From DASRDR01 sp963812945 [NCBI: uncultured Candidatus Rokubacteria bacterium] (GTDB lineage Bacteria > Methylomirabilota > Methylomirabilia > Rokubacteriales): 64,000 nt of DNA. This document shows positions 41,094-50,364 of the stretch, piece by piece. Numbering within the stretch: position 1 is the stretch's first letter; each line of letters begins with the position of its first letter. The notes under the pieces are model-generated. The model was given only the letters and a program-made list of their open reading frames with translations, ran no database searches and had not been told where the DNA came from. Made by a program: the position numbers and the translations under genes. The DNA is taken from the NCBI GenBank assembly GCA_963812945.1, contig CAWEXD010000008.1:124001-188000 (forward strand). The letters run 5' to 3'.

Positions 41094-42825
41094 GTACTGG
41101 CGGTACCGGGATCCCCTCGAGCCGGAGCTTCTGGCTGCCGTGTCGTCGGACGGCCTCATGGCGCACACGCGCGCGATCGCGGCCTGGGAGCGCGAGTCGG
41201 GGACGCCGGGCGAGGCGCAGGCCTACGACCACATCGAGCGGGCGCTGAAGAGCTACGGCTACGCCGTCGAGCGGCGGGAGATCGAGGCCTTCATCAGCCT
41301 GCCGCTGGAGGGCCGCGTGGTCCTGCCGGACGGCGCCGTGATCGAGGGGCTCACCCACGCGTTCTCGCCCTCCGCCGAGGGGCTCGAGGCGGAGGTGGTG
41401 GATGTCGGGGACGGGAACCCCGACGACTTCGCCCGTGCCGGCGCGGTGGGCAAGATCGCACTCGTCGACAGCCTGGCGACCCCGGGCAAGGCGTGGGCCG
41501 CCCAGGAGGCCGGCACGGTCGGCCAGATCTTCGTCAACCGCGACCACCTCCACAACATGATCGTGACCACCATCTGGGGGACGCCGGAGCCCGGCACCGC
41601 CTGGCGGATCCCGCGCACCCCGTGCCTCTCGGTCCGCCGGGTGGACGGCGAGCGCCTCCGCAAGCTGATCCGCGAGGGCCGGGGCCGCGTGCGTCTTCAC
41701 ACGCGCGTGCGGACGGGATGGACACCGATTCCCCACCTCACGGCGGATCTCGACGGCGCGGTCGAGGATCGCTTCATCCTGTTCTCCGGCCACGTGGACG
41801 GCTGGCACCACGGTGCCATGGACAACGGGACCGCGAACGCCACGATGCTCGAGGTGGCGCGCCTCCTGGCGACGCGGCGGGGGGCGCTCCGGCGGGGGCT
41901 CCGCCTCGCCTTCTGGTCGGGGCACTCGCACGGACGGTACGCGGGCTCCACCTGGTACGCGGACCACGCCTGGGCGGAGCTCCACCGGCGGTGCGCCGTG
42001 CACCTCAACATCGACTCGACGGGCGCTCGCGGCGCCACCGACTACTCGGTGCTGCACGCGACCGAGGAAGCGCAGGGCTTCGTCGAGGGCCTGGTGCACG
42101 ACGTCACGGGGCAGACGGCGCGGGCCCGCCGGTTCCCGCGCGCGGGCGACCAGTCCTTCTGGGGAATCGGGATCCCGTCGGCCCTGATGTCGCTCTCGGG
42201 CATCCCGAAGCAGGACACCGACCTGTCGCGCTGGATGGAGCGTCTCTTCGGCACGGCCGGCTTCCCCTGGTGGTGGCACACGCGCGAGGACACCATCGAC
42301 AAGATCGACGCCGACGTCCTCGCGCTCGACACGCGCGTCTACGTGGCCGCCGCGCTGCGCCTTTGCGCGGCGCCCCTGCTCCCGCTGGATCACCACCGCC
42401 TCGCGCGCGCGGTCCTGGCGACCGTGGAGGAGCTCGGCGCGGCCGGGGGTCGCTGGGACGCGGGACCCGCTCTGGAGGCGGCGCGCAGCTTCGCCGACCG
42501 GGCGGGCGCGTTCGTACGGGAGATGGACGCGGTGGCCGCCGGCGGGCGGGCGGACGGGGCCCGCGTCGAGGCCGCGAACCGGACGATGGTGGCCTTGTCG
42601 CGGACGCTCCTGCCCGTCTTCTACACGACGGGCGATCGCTTCCATCACGACCTTGCCGTCCCGGTGCCGCCGCTGGCCGGGCTCCAGCCCGCGCGCGGGC
42701 TCGCCGACCTCGATTCCACGTCCGACCGGTTCCGCTTCACCGTCGCCGCGCTCGTCCGGGAGCGCAACCGCGTGGTTCACGCCCTGGAGGAGGCGGTCGA
42801 CGCGATCGACGCCTTCGGTACCTAG
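41068..42825 (+). CDS. M28-family peptidase-like protein with altered active site
   Basis: About 585 residues from GTG 41068 (aagggg at 41057-41062; GTG 41062 and ATG 41158 are alternatives). An N-terminal region and PA-like insert precede an M28-type domain: GHVDGWHHGAMDNG (metal His and Asp, around nt 41791), LNIDSTGARG, and a late WHTREDTIDKID with the last His. The usual catalytic Glu-Glu of FWxxEExGLxGS is replaced: FWSGHSHGRYAGS (around nt 41920). Either this subfamily uses other residues or it is not a classical peptidase. The role next to a peptide ABC transporter gene suggests peptide or amino-acyl substrate processing. Confidence 0.75.
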   Translation: MSRSQSLTPYWRYRDPLEPELLAAVSSDGLMAHTRAIAAWERESGTPGEAQAYDHIERALKSYGYAVERREIEAFISLPLEGRVVLPDGAVIEGLTHAFSPSAEGLEAEVVDVGDGNPDDFARAGAVGKIALVDSLATPGKAWAAQEAGTVGQIFVNRDHLHNMIVTTIWGTPEPGTAWRIPRTPCLSVRRVDGERLRKLIREGRGRVRLHTRVRTGWTPIPHLTADLDGAVEDRFILFSGHVDGWHHGAMDNGTANATMLEVARLLATRRGALRRGLRLAFWSGHSHGRYAGSTWYADHAWAELHRRCAVHLNIDSTGARGATDYSVLHATEEAQGFVEGLVHDVTGQTARARRFPRAGDQSFWGIGIPSALMSLSGIPKQDTDLSRWMERLFGTAGFPWWWHTREDTIDKIDADVLALDTRVYVAAALRLCAAPLLPLDHHRLARAVLATVEELGAAGGRWDAGPALEAARSFADRAGAFVREMDAVAAGGRADGARVEAANRTMVALSRTLLPVFYTTGDRFHHDLAVPVPPLAGLQPARGLADLDSTSDRFRFTVAALVRERNRVVHALEEAVDAIDAFGT

Positions 42826-42915
42826 GCCCTGACCCGAGGTCGCCGCGTCCCGAGCGCCCCGGGCGCAAGGCGCGGCGGCCGGGCTGACCCGAGCTGAATG
42901 AAAGGAGACAGATCG

Positions 42916-44517
42916 ATGAGGAGAGGAAAGACACTCTGGCACCCGGCCCGCGCTGTCCTGGCGGCGGTCATCGCCGTGGGGCTGCTTGGCCTCGCGGCGC
43001 CGGCCGACGCCCAGAAGCGGGGCGGCACGCTGACCATCGTCCGGCCCACCGACCCGGTGTCGCTCGATCCCCACACCGAGACCACCGCGCCGGGCGCGTG
43101 GGTCTACTACAACATCCTCGAGCCGCTCATCTACCTCGACGAGAAGATGACGATCCAGCCCAAGCTGGCCACCAGCTACGAGGTGATGAGCCCGACCAAG
43201 GTACGCTTCAAGCTCCGGCCCGGCGTGAAGTTCCACGACGGGACACCCTTCAACGCGGCGGCGGTCAAGTTCACCTTCGAGCGGGCGTTCAACAGCAAGC
43301 CGCCCGCGCGGTGGGCACCCCTCGCCGGGCCGATCGCCGGGGCCGAGGTCGTGGACGACCTCACCGTGGACATCGTCACCAAGGAGCCATACGGCCCGAT
43401 CCTCCGGACCATGTCGATGCTGTACGTGTCGATCGTCTCGCCGACGGCCGTCCAGAAGCTGGGTGACGGGCATCTGCGCGCCCCGGTAGGCACGGGTCCC
43501 TTCAAGTTCGTCGAGTGGAAGACCAACACGCACGTCATCATCGAGCGGAACCCCGACTACTGGGGAGAGAAGGCGCTGCTCGACCGCGTGGTGTTCAAGG
43601 TGGTGCCCGAGGAGGGGGCGCGGATGATCGCGCTCCAGACCGGCGACGCCGACATGGTCATGTTCCCGTCTCCCTCGCAGCTGCCGACGTTCAAGAAAGA
43701 CCCGAAGTACACGGTGCACGAGACGACGGGCCTCCGGGTCGTCTACATCGGCTTCAACACGAAGCAGCCACCACTCGACGACGTGCGCGTGCGCCAGGCC
43801 CTACTGCAGGCGGTGGATCGGAAGGCGATCATCGAGAACATCGTCGAAGGCCTGGGCGTCGCGCCGAAGTCGTACATCTCGCCCGGCGTCTTCGGCTACA
43901 AGGACATGCAGTTCGACCAGAACTTCCCGTTCGACCGGGCCAAGGCCAAGGCGGTCCTGGCCCAGGCCGGGTGGACTCCCGGCCCGGACGGCATCCTCCA
44001 GAAGGGCGGGCAGAAGCTCACGCTGAACTGGATCGCCCAGCGCGGCCGCTACCCGAAGGATGGCGAGATCACCGAGGCCGTCCAGCAGATGTGGAAGGAG
44101 ATCGGGGTCGACGCCAAGGTCGAGTTCCGGGAGTGGGCGACCGTCTTCAACGAGTCGCTTCAGGTGGACTTCACGCGCCACAACTGGACGTTCGGCTGGG
44201 CCACGACCAACGCCGACGCCGACTACTCGCTCTTCAACCAGTATCACTCCAGCCAGGTTCGGCCCGTCAGCTGGAACCGCACCGGGTACAACAATCCCAA
44301 GGTGGATCAGCTGCTGGAGGCGGCCCGGCGGAACCTGAACCAGACCGAGCGCGAGAAGCTCTACGGCGAGGTCCAGGACATCCTGGCCAAGGACACCCTC
44401 TGGGTGCCCGTGTACAACACCAAGGAGATCGTCATCACCAAGTCGAACGTCAAGGGCTACGTCATCCACCCGGTCGAGTACAACCTCGGCCTCTGGAAGA
44501 CCTGGCTCGACAAGTAG
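42916..44517 (+). CDS. ABC transporter substrate-binding protein, family 5
   Basis: 533 residues from ATG 42916, supported by SD aaaggag at 42901-42907 (an ATG at 42898 would place the SD inside the gene). Signal peptide ARAVLAAVIAVGLLGLAAPADA, cleaved before QKRGGTLTI. Family SBP_bac_5 (DppA/OppA/NikA-like): VSLDPHTETTAPG, GVKFHDGTPFNAAAVKFTFE and RQALLQAVDRKAII. It binds peptides or other solutes in the periplasm and delivers them to the permeases encoded downstream. No ATPase gene is in this operon, so it must be supplied elsewhere. Confidence 0.92.
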   Translation: MRRGKTLWHPARAVLAAVIAVGLLGLAAPADAQKRGGTLTIVRPTDPVSLDPHTETTAPGAWVYYNILEPLIYLDEKMTIQPKLATSYEVMSPTKVRFKLRPGVKFHDGTPFNAAAVKFTFERAFNSKPPARWAPLAGPIAGAEVVDDLTVDIVTKEPYGPILRTMSMLYVSIVSPTAVQKLGDGHLRAPVGTGPFKFVEWKTNTHVIIERNPDYWGEKALLDRVVFKVVPEEGARMIALQTGDADMVMFPSPSQLPTFKKDPKYTVHETTGLRVVYIGFNTKQPPLDDVRVRQALLQAVDRKAIIENIVEGLGVAPKSYISPGVFGYKDMQFDQNFPFDRAKAKAVLAQAGWTPGPDGILQKGGQKLTLNWIAQRGRYPKDGEITEAVQQMWKEIGVDAKVEFREWATVFNESLQVDFTRHNWTFGWATTNADADYSLFNQYHSSQVRPVSWNRTGYNNPKVDQLLEAARRNLNQTEREKLYGEVQDILAKDTLWVPVYNTKEIVITKSNVKGYVIHPVEYNLGLWKTWLDK

Positions 44518-44625
44518 TCGCGTAACAGCGGAGAGGGCGCGAACCGCGGGTGGCGCCGGTGACAGCCGGCGCCACCGTGGCGGGCCAGTGACAGGTCCTT
44601 CGGTCGCGCTCCCTCCAGCGCATCC

Positions 44626-45549
44626 ATGCTGATCTTCGTCCTCCGGCGCCTTCTGCTGACCATCCCGGTGCTGCTCGGGGTGATCTTCGTGGTCATGCTG
44701 ACGATGGACCTCATCCCCGGGGATCCCGTCGCCCTCATGCTGGGCGACGCGGCCACCAAGGAGAACGTCGCGAAGTTCCGCGAGCATCTTGGTCTCGACC
44801 GGCCGCTCGTCGTCCGGTACGTGCGCTACCTCGGCCAGGTCGTGACGGGGGACCTCGGCCGCTCGATCCAACAGAACCGCCCGGTCGTGGACGAGCTTGC
44901 CGACGCCTGGCCCGCGACCGTCCAGCTCGCCACCGCGGGGCTCTTGCTGGCGGCGGTGGTCGGCATTCTGACCGGCATCGTGTCGGCGGTGTGGCCCAAC
45001 TCCCTGTTCGACGCGCTGTCGCGGCTCTCCTCGCTGTTCGGGCTGTCGATGCCCGTCTTCTGGACGGGGCTGGTCATGATCGTCGTGTTCGCGTTCTGGC
45101 TGCCCTGGTTCCCGGTCGGCGGCGTCGGCTCGCCGGCCCACCTGGTCCTTCCGGCGGTGACCCTTGCCCTTCCGTCGATCGCGAAGATCGCGCGCATGAC
45201 GCGCTCGGGCGTGCTCGAGGTGCTGCGCGAGGACTACGTTCGAACCGCCCGCGCGAAGGGCGTGCGGGAGCGGTTGGTCGTGGTGAAGCACGCGCTCCGC
45301 AACGCGGCGATCCCGATCCTGACGCTGCTCGGGCTGCAGGCGGGCCAGCTCATGGGGGGCGCGGTCCTGACCGAGACGGTCTTCGCGTGGCCCGGCCTCG
45401 GGCGGCTCATGGTCAAGGCGATCTTCGCCCGGGATTACATCCTGCTTCAGGGGGCGGTGCTGATCTTCGCGATGGCCTTCGTGGTGATCAACCTGATCGT
45501 CGACCTTTCCTACGGCGTGCTCGATCCGCGCGTCTCGCGGCAGGGGTAG
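44626..45549 (+). CDS. ABC transporter permease, DppB type
   Basis: 307 residues with six helices. The first helix LILTIPVLLGVIFVVML-like segment is followed by DLIPGDPVALMLGD, the DppB signature. The cytoplasmic EAA loop is present as RTARAKGVRERLVVVKHALRN. It pairs with the DppC-type permease encoded at 46337. The gene lies 108 bp after the binding-protein gene. Confidence 0.92.
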   Translation: MLIFVLRRLLLTIPVLLGVIFVVMLTMDLIPGDPVALMLGDAATKENVAKFREHLGLDRPLVVRYVRYLGQVVTGDLGRSIQQNRPVVDELADAWPATVQLATAGLLLAAVVGILTGIVSAVWPNSLFDALSRLSSLFGLSMPVFWTGLVMIVVFAFWLPWFPVGGVGSPAHLVLPAVTLALPSIAKIARMTRSGVLEVLREDYVRTARAKGVRERLVVVKHALRNAAIPILTLLGLQAGQLMGGAVLTETVFAWPGLGRLMVKAIFARDYILLQGAVLIFAMAFVVINLIVDLSYGVLDPRVSRQG

Positions 45550-45554
45550 GGGAC

Positions 45555-46340
45555 ATGGGCGCACGCAGGCTGCTCGGCGAGGTCGCGGTCGTGACGGGCG
45601 CGGCCCACGGCATCGGGCGTGCGATCGCGGTGGAGCTGGCGCGCGAGGGCGCGTCGGTCTGGGCGTGCGACGTTCTCGAGCGCGAGCTGGGCGAGACTAG
45701 GCGGGCGGTGGGCGAGCGGGCCGAGGGACCCTGCCGCGTGGCCGTCGTGGACGTGACCGACCCGCGGCGGGTCTCGGCGTTCGCCGAGGAGCTGGTCGCG
45801 GCGGAAGGGCGCGTCGACGTCCTCGTGAACTGCGCCGGGGGCGTCGTCGGCCAGACGATGCGCCCGGTCGAGGAGGTCACCGAGGAGGCCTGGCGCGCGA
45901 TCTTCGCGGTGAACCTCGACGGCGCGTTCCACCTCACCCGGGCGGTCGTCCCGGCGATGAAGGCGCGCCGGCGCGGCAGCATCGTGAACATCTCGTCGGG
46001 CGCCGGGCGCTCCTACAGCCTGACCGGGATCCAGGCCTACGCCAGCGCCAAGGCGGGGCTGATCGGGTTCACGCGGCAGACGGCCCGGGAGCTCGGGGAG
46101 TTCGGCATCCGCGTGAACTGCGTGGCGCCCGGGTTCGTGCGCTCGAACCCGTCGACCGAACGGCAGTGGCAGGCGATGGGCGAGGCCGGCCAGCGCCGGC
46201 TGCTCGACTCGATCGCGCTCCGCCGGCTCGGCGAGCCGGAGGACATCGCGCGCGCCGTGGTCTTCTTCGCGTCGGACGACGCCCGCTACGTCACCGGCCA
46301 GACGATCAGCGTCGACGGCGGCCACTGGATGCTCGGATGA
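45555..46340 (+). CDS. SDR-family oxidoreductase embedded in the ABC operon
   Basis: 261 residues. TGAAHGIG, CAGGVV and the catalytic Ser of NISSGAG with YASAK give a classical SDR; the end is SVDGGHW. It sits between the DppB-type and DppC-type permease genes: 5 bp after one and overlapping the other by 4 bp (ATGA). So it is co-translated with the transporter and probably acts on the imported compound. Such an insertion is unusual for oligopeptide permease operons. Confidence 0.9.
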   Translation: MGARRLLGEVAVVTGAAHGIGRAIAVELAREGASVWACDVLERELGETRRAVGERAEGPCRVAVVDVTDPRRVSAFAEELVAAEGRVDVLVNCAGGVVGQTMRPVEEVTEEAWRAIFAVNLDGAFHLTRAVVPAMKARRRGSIVNISSGAGRSYSLTGIQAYASAKAGLIGFTRQTARELGEFGIRVNCVAPGFVRSNPSTERQWQAMGEAGQRRLLDSIALRRLGEPEDIARAVVFFASDDARYVTGQTISVDGGHWMLG

Positions 46341-47224
46341 GCACGGCCGTCGAGGCGCTCGCGCCGGTCGCCGAGCGCGCCGACACGCTCGTCGGGGACG
46401 CGTGGCGCCGGTTCCGGCGGAACCGCCTGGCGCTGGTCGGCCTCCTGATCGTCGCGACGCTCGTCACCGCCGCGGTGCTCGCGCCCTGGCTGGCGCCCGC
46501 CGACCCGGCGAAGCAGAGCCTCTTCGAGAAGCGCGCCCGGCCGGGTGGGAAGTATGTCCTCGGCGCTGACGAGTTCGGCCGCGACATCCTCTCCCGCGTG
46601 ATCCACGGGGCCCGCATCGCCCTCCTGGTGGGTCTGGTGTCGGTCGGTATCGCGCTGGGCGCGGGGCTCGTCCTCGGCTGCCTGGCCGGGTTCCTGGGCG
46701 GCTGGGTCGACTCGGCCATCATGCGGGGTGTCGAGGTGCTCCTGGCCTTTCCCTACCTCCTCCTCGCGATCGCCGTCGTCTCGGCCCTCGGCTCCGGGGC
46801 GCTCAACACGACGATCGCGGTGGGCATCTGGGGCACGCCACCCGTCACTCGGATCGTCCGCGGCGCTGTCCTCGCCCTCTCCGAGACCGAGTACGTGCGA
46901 GCGGCGCGGGCGCTCGGCGCCGGCGGGCCCGCGCTGGTGCGGCGCCACATCCTGCCGAACATCCTGCCGACCGTGATCGTCTACGGCAGCCTGTTCATGG
47001 CCGACGCGATCCTGGTCGAGGCGGCGCTGTCGTTCCTCGGGCTCGGCGTCCAGCCGCCCACCCCGTCCTGGGGTCTGATGGTGGCGACCGGCCGCGACTT
47101 CCTCCTCATCACGCCGCACATCACCACCATCCCCGGCCTCGCCATCATGCTGGCGGTCCTCGGGTTCAACCTCCTCGGCGACGGCCTCCGAGACGCCCTC
47201 GACCCCCGCCTCCGCGGCGCGTGA
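46337..47224 (+). CDS. ABC transporter permease, DppC type
   Basis: 295 residues from ATG 46337, overlapping the SDR stop. Six helices. DppC features: N-terminal RFRRNRLALVGLLIV, GADEFGRDILSRVIHGAR and EAA loop YVRAARALGAGGPALVRRHILPN. It forms the channel with the DppB-type partner. An upstream open frame exists but the family start is MSTAVEALAP. A hairpin follows the gene. Confidence 0.92.
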   Translation: MSTAVEALAPVAERADTLVGDAWRRFRRNRLALVGLLIVATLVTAAVLAPWLAPADPAKQSLFEKRARPGGKYVLGADEFGRDILSRVIHGARIALLVGLVSVGIALGAGLVLGCLAGFLGGWVDSAIMRGVEVLLAFPYLLLAIAVVSALGSGALNTTIAVGIWGTPPVTRIVRGAVLALSETEYVRAARALGAGGPALVRRHILPNILPTVIVYGSLFMADAILVEAALSFLGLGVQPPTPSWGLMVATGRDFLLITPHITTIPGLAIMLAVLGFNLLGDGLRDALDPRLRGA

Positions 47225-47229
47225 GCCCC

Positions 47230-47250
47230 GGCCGGAGCAACCCTCCGGCC
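47230..47250 (+). terminator. hairpin after the ABC operon
   Basis: ggccgga (47230-47236), loop gcaaccc, tccggcc (47244-47250). It lies right after the stop of the permease gene. No T-tract; it may be a terminator or a stability hairpin. Confidence 0.5.
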
Positions 47251-47264
47251 GTTCGGGATCTCCC

Positions 47265-48494
47265 GTGATCTCGAGCGTCGGGGGATTCTTTCGCCGGAAC
47301 GTCGAGGAGATCGCGGCTGATCCGGTCCTTCGCGTCTACGGATTGATCCTGGCATTCGTCCATGTGCTCACGTTCCTCTTCTGGCGCCGCGGTACGCCGC
47401 TCCAAGCAGTATTGCCAATCGGCGCCACGCCGATCTGCTGGCCGTTCTTCGAGGAATGCCACCGGTTCCGGTTCATGAGCACGACGGGCGTCGAGGTGAT
47501 CCTGTGGTCGTATCTCGGTCTCGCGGTGGTCGCGGGGCTCCTGTTCGCGCGGCGAGCGACGGCCGGACCCGGGTACGGCGCCCTCCTGGTGCTCGAGGCC
47601 GTGAAGGTCCTCATCATCGTCCAGGACTACCGGCTGCGGATGAACCAGCACTACATGGCCTTCTTCGTGGCGCTCGTGTTCCTCGTCTTTCCCGCAAAGC
47701 GACGGCTCCTGCAATACCTGATCGTCCTGTTCTACTTCTGGGCCGGAACGCTCAAGCTGAACCAGGACTGGCTGTCGGGTGCGATGTTCAGCGCCCGGCG
47801 AGCCCCGTGGCTCCCGGCCGCCCTGGTGCCGATGGCCTGTGCCTACGTCGTCGTGCTCGAGACCGTCCTCGTGTTCGGCCTTCTCTCTCGGCGACGATGG
47901 CTCTTCTGGGCAACGCTCGCCCAGTTGGTGCTGTTCCACGTGATGTCCTATCCGATCACTGGCTTCTACTATCCGAGCCTGATGGGTGGGCTCCTTTCGA
48001 TCTTTCCGCTCTCCCGGGTCATGGGTGGTGACGACGAACGGCCGAGCCTCGCCGCGCTCTGGACGGGACGGGAGCCGCTACCGACGTACGTGCTGCTGAC
48101 CGGCTTCTCCGTGCTGCAGCTGGTTCCGCATATGTTCCCGGGCGACTCGGCCATCACCGGCGAGGGCCGCCTGTTCGCGCTCCACATGTTCGACGCGCGG
48201 GTGGTTTGCGAGGCGCACATGACGCTCCACGACGGCCATGGGGGGAGTCGTCGAATCCAGGTGGCGGCCCGGGTGCCGACTCGGGTTCGCTGCGACCCGA
48301 TCGTCTACCTGAGCGTGGCGCGGGCGCTCTGCCGCCAAGGCGCGGAGCTCGGGCGGTGGGAAGATCTCGATTGGTCGTTACGGTCCCGACGAGCTACCGA
48401 GACAACTCTCCGCCCCGTGGTCGAGCTTGGCGGGTTCTGCCGACGGGACATCCGCTACGATGTCTGGCGGCCCAATTCCTGGATCCTGCGGTGA
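47265..48494 (+). CDS. HTTM-like polytopic membrane protein
   Basis: 409 residues from GTG 47265 with about eight hydrophobic segments. The central block YLIVLFYFWAGTLKLNQDWL and the QHYMAFFVALVFLVFP segment resemble the HTTM domain (vitamin K-dependent carboxylase-like) proteins. A soluble C-terminal domain of about 120 residues follows (RVVCEAHMTLHDGHGG...). Codon and base use look slightly less GC-biased than the neighbours, which may point to transfer. The role is unknown; the HTTM assignment rests on weak similarity. Confidence 0.65.
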   Translation: MISSVGGFFRRNVEEIAADPVLRVYGLILAFVHVLTFLFWRRGTPLQAVLPIGATPICWPFFEECHRFRFMSTTGVEVILWSYLGLAVVAGLLFARRATAGPGYGALLVLEAVKVLIIVQDYRLRMNQHYMAFFVALVFLVFPAKRRLLQYLIVLFYFWAGTLKLNQDWLSGAMFSARRAPWLPAALVPMACAYVVVLETVLVFGLLSRRRWLFWATLAQLVLFHVMSYPITGFYYPSLMGGLLSIFPLSRVMGGDDERPSLAALWTGREPLPTYVLLTGFSVLQLVPHMFPGDSAITGEGRLFALHMFDARVVCEAHMTLHDGHGGSRRIQVAARVPTRVRCDPIVYLSVARALCRQGAELGRWEDLDWSLRSRRATETTLRPVVELGGFCRRDIRYDVWRPNSWILR

Positions 48495-48521
48495 TGCTCC
48501 TGTGTTGCCGCTGAGGCTCCC

Positions 48522-49390
48522 TCAGTCGCAGTCGATTCCGACGACTTCGGTCTCACCCTGACTCACGTTCACGTTGTGGGTGTCGTCGAAGCTCCCGCAG
48601 TCCCCACGCACCACGTGATTTCCGACTGGAACCTGCTTCGTGACAGGCGGACTTTCATTGTCGAGGTCTGCGACGAGGAGCACGCCGTCGATGAAGACGT
48701 CGGGGAGGCCGCAGCAGGCGTTGAACACCTGGATGAAGCCGGTTTCAGTGGGGGCGGTGGCGGCAAGATTGACGACGACGATCTTGTCCTGGTTCAGGAG
48801 GACGGTGCAGGAGCCGGTGCCGCCGCAGCCGCCGGTGAACACCGCCGCCGAGTTGTTGGCCGTCAGCTTGACGCTGGTCCCCGCGAAGAAGGTCTGGGTG
48901 CAGTCGCCGGGGCAGCTGATGCCGTCGCCGGAGACCGAGACGCCCGGGCCGACCTTGACCGTGAGGAGGACGTTGACGCCGCCGAACACGAAGCTGACAG
49001 AGACCTCGCCGAGCCCGGCGGGCACGATGACGACCGGGTCGGGCTTGTCGGAGGGGAAGGACGTGCCGTCGCAGAGCGCGGTGGCGCTGGCGACGTACTG
49101 ATTCGGCGGGGAGGATGAAGGAACCCTGGGTGTCGTGTGGAGAAGACGAGATTACCGGGCTGGAACGTGACCTTGACCTCGGTGCATCCCTGGGGGAGGG
49201 CGCCGAGGCGGGTGGCCTTGACCTGGCTGAAGCGGAACTCGACGCGGCCGGTCTGAGACCCGCTGCTCTGGCTGCTGCTACCGCCGCAGGCCTGGGCGAG
49301 GGCGGCGACGAGGACGAGCCCCGCCGCGAAGCGCCACGACCACCCGGAGCGTCGCTTGGCGTGCCCCTCGTATTTCCCGGAAGCCGACAT
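48522..49390 (-). pseudogene. frameshifted lipoprotein gene, degraded copy
   Basis: Starts at ATG 49390 with the same signal (AALAQACGGSSSQSSGS) and body as the intact gene upstream. Two frame changes relative to it fall between 49100 and 49145: one extra G near 49105 and a 2-base loss near 49135, so translation breaks after GNLVFS. The C-terminal 167 codons (48522-49025) stay open and differ from the intact copy. It is either a decaying duplicate or contains sequencing errors. Confidence 0.75.
48879..49352. repeat. tandem duplication, copy 1
   Basis: A segment of about 470 bp nearly identical to 49854-50328; long stretches are base-for-base equal. It covers the signal peptide and the first domain of the duplicated lipoprotein genes. 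Confidence 0.85.
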
Positions 49391-49442
49391 CACGCGGAGG
49401 CCTGCCCGGCGGATCCTGACCCTCGTCGTCGACCTTCGGTCC

Positions 49443-50342
49443 TCAACGGCGTCGGCGCTGCAGGAATTCAAAGCAGTCGTCCCCGTTGAAGTTGACCTGC
49501 GTGACGCCCGTGCCCACCGTGACGTTCTGGGGCGAGCTCGGGTGCGGGAATGAGCCCTCGCCGAGGCAGACCGCGCTGACCTGGTGGGAGCCGGTGGAGG
49601 TGGTCGTCGTGACGGGGGGCTCGTTCGGAGCGAGGTCCGTGGCCACCGTGACACCGTCGATCGCGATGCGCAGTTCGACCAGAAACTGGGACTCAGGGTT
49701 GCCCGTGTTGTCCACGCGGATCGTGCCCGTGCCCGCTTCGATCCCCACGAAGACGGTCTTGTCCTCGTTCATGTGGACGTTGCAGGAACCGGTGCCGTTG
49801 CAGCCGCCGGTGAACACTGCAGTCGACGGGTTGGCGTTCAGCCCGACGCTCGACCCCGCGAAGAAGGTCTGGGTGCAGTCGCCGGGGCAGCTGATGCCGT
49901 CGCCGGAGACCGAGACGCCCGGGCCGACCTTGACCGTGAGGAGGACGTTGACGCCGCCGAACACGAAGCTGACAGAGACCTCGCCGAGCCCGGCGGGCAC
50001 GATGACGACCGGGTCGGGCTTGTCGGAGGGGAAGGACGTGCCGTCGCAGAGCGCGGTGGCGCTGGCGACGTACTGATTCGCGGGGATGATGAAGGAACCC
50101 TGGGTGTCGTTGATGGAGAAGACGAGATTACCGGGCTGGAACGTGACCTTGACCTCGGTGCATCCCTGGGGGAGGGCGCCGAGGCGGGTGGCCTTGACCT
50201 GGCTGAAGCGGAACTCGGCGCGGCCGGTCTGAGACCCGCTGCTCTGGCTGCTGCTACCGCCGCAGGCCTGGGCGAGGGCGGCGACGACGACCAGCGCCGC
50301 CGCGAAGTGCCAGGACCACCGGGAGCGCGACGACTCTGCCAT
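49443..50342 (-). CDS. putative lipoprotein with divergent InlB B-repeat domain
   Basis: 299 residues. A signal peptide ends in AALAQACGGSSSQ, with Cys as the likely lipid-anchored residue though the lipobox is imperfect. A beta-rich domain with four Cys follows (SCPGDCTQTF and GGCNGTGSCNVHM), the pattern of divergent InlB B-repeat domains found in cell-surface proteins. A C-terminal beta region ends near DDCFEFLQRRRR. It is probably periplasmic or surface-exposed. It lies 22 bp after the outer-membrane barrel gene of locus B on the same strand. Confidence 0.75.
   Translation of the reverse strand: MAESSRSRWSWHFAAALVVVAALAQACGGSSSQSSGSQTGRAEFRFSQVKATRLGALPQGCTEVKVTFQPGNLVFSINDTQGSFIIPANQYVASATALCDGTSFPSDKPDPVVIVPAGLGEVSVSFVFGGVNVLLTVKVGPGVSVSGDGISCPGDCTQTFFAGSSVGLNANPSTAVFTGGCNGTGSCNVHMNEDKTVFVGIEAGTGTIRVDNTGNPESQFLVELRIAIDGVTVATDLAPNEPPVTTTTSTGSHQVSAVCLGEGSFPHPSSPQNVTVGTGVTQVNFNGDDCFEFLQRRRR
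49854..50328. repeat. tandem duplication, copy 2
   Basis: The partner of 48879-49352. The distance between copies is 975 bp, so the duplication spans one whole gene; the 3' parts have since diverged or recombined. Confidence 0.85.
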
Positions 50343-50364
50343 GGCGGCGACCCCCCTTGCGCGG

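Noticed and set aside
42822-42837. Possible fourth solo arm (ggccctgaccc) after the M28-like gene.
   Set aside because: The match is short and imperfect, with no partner arm.
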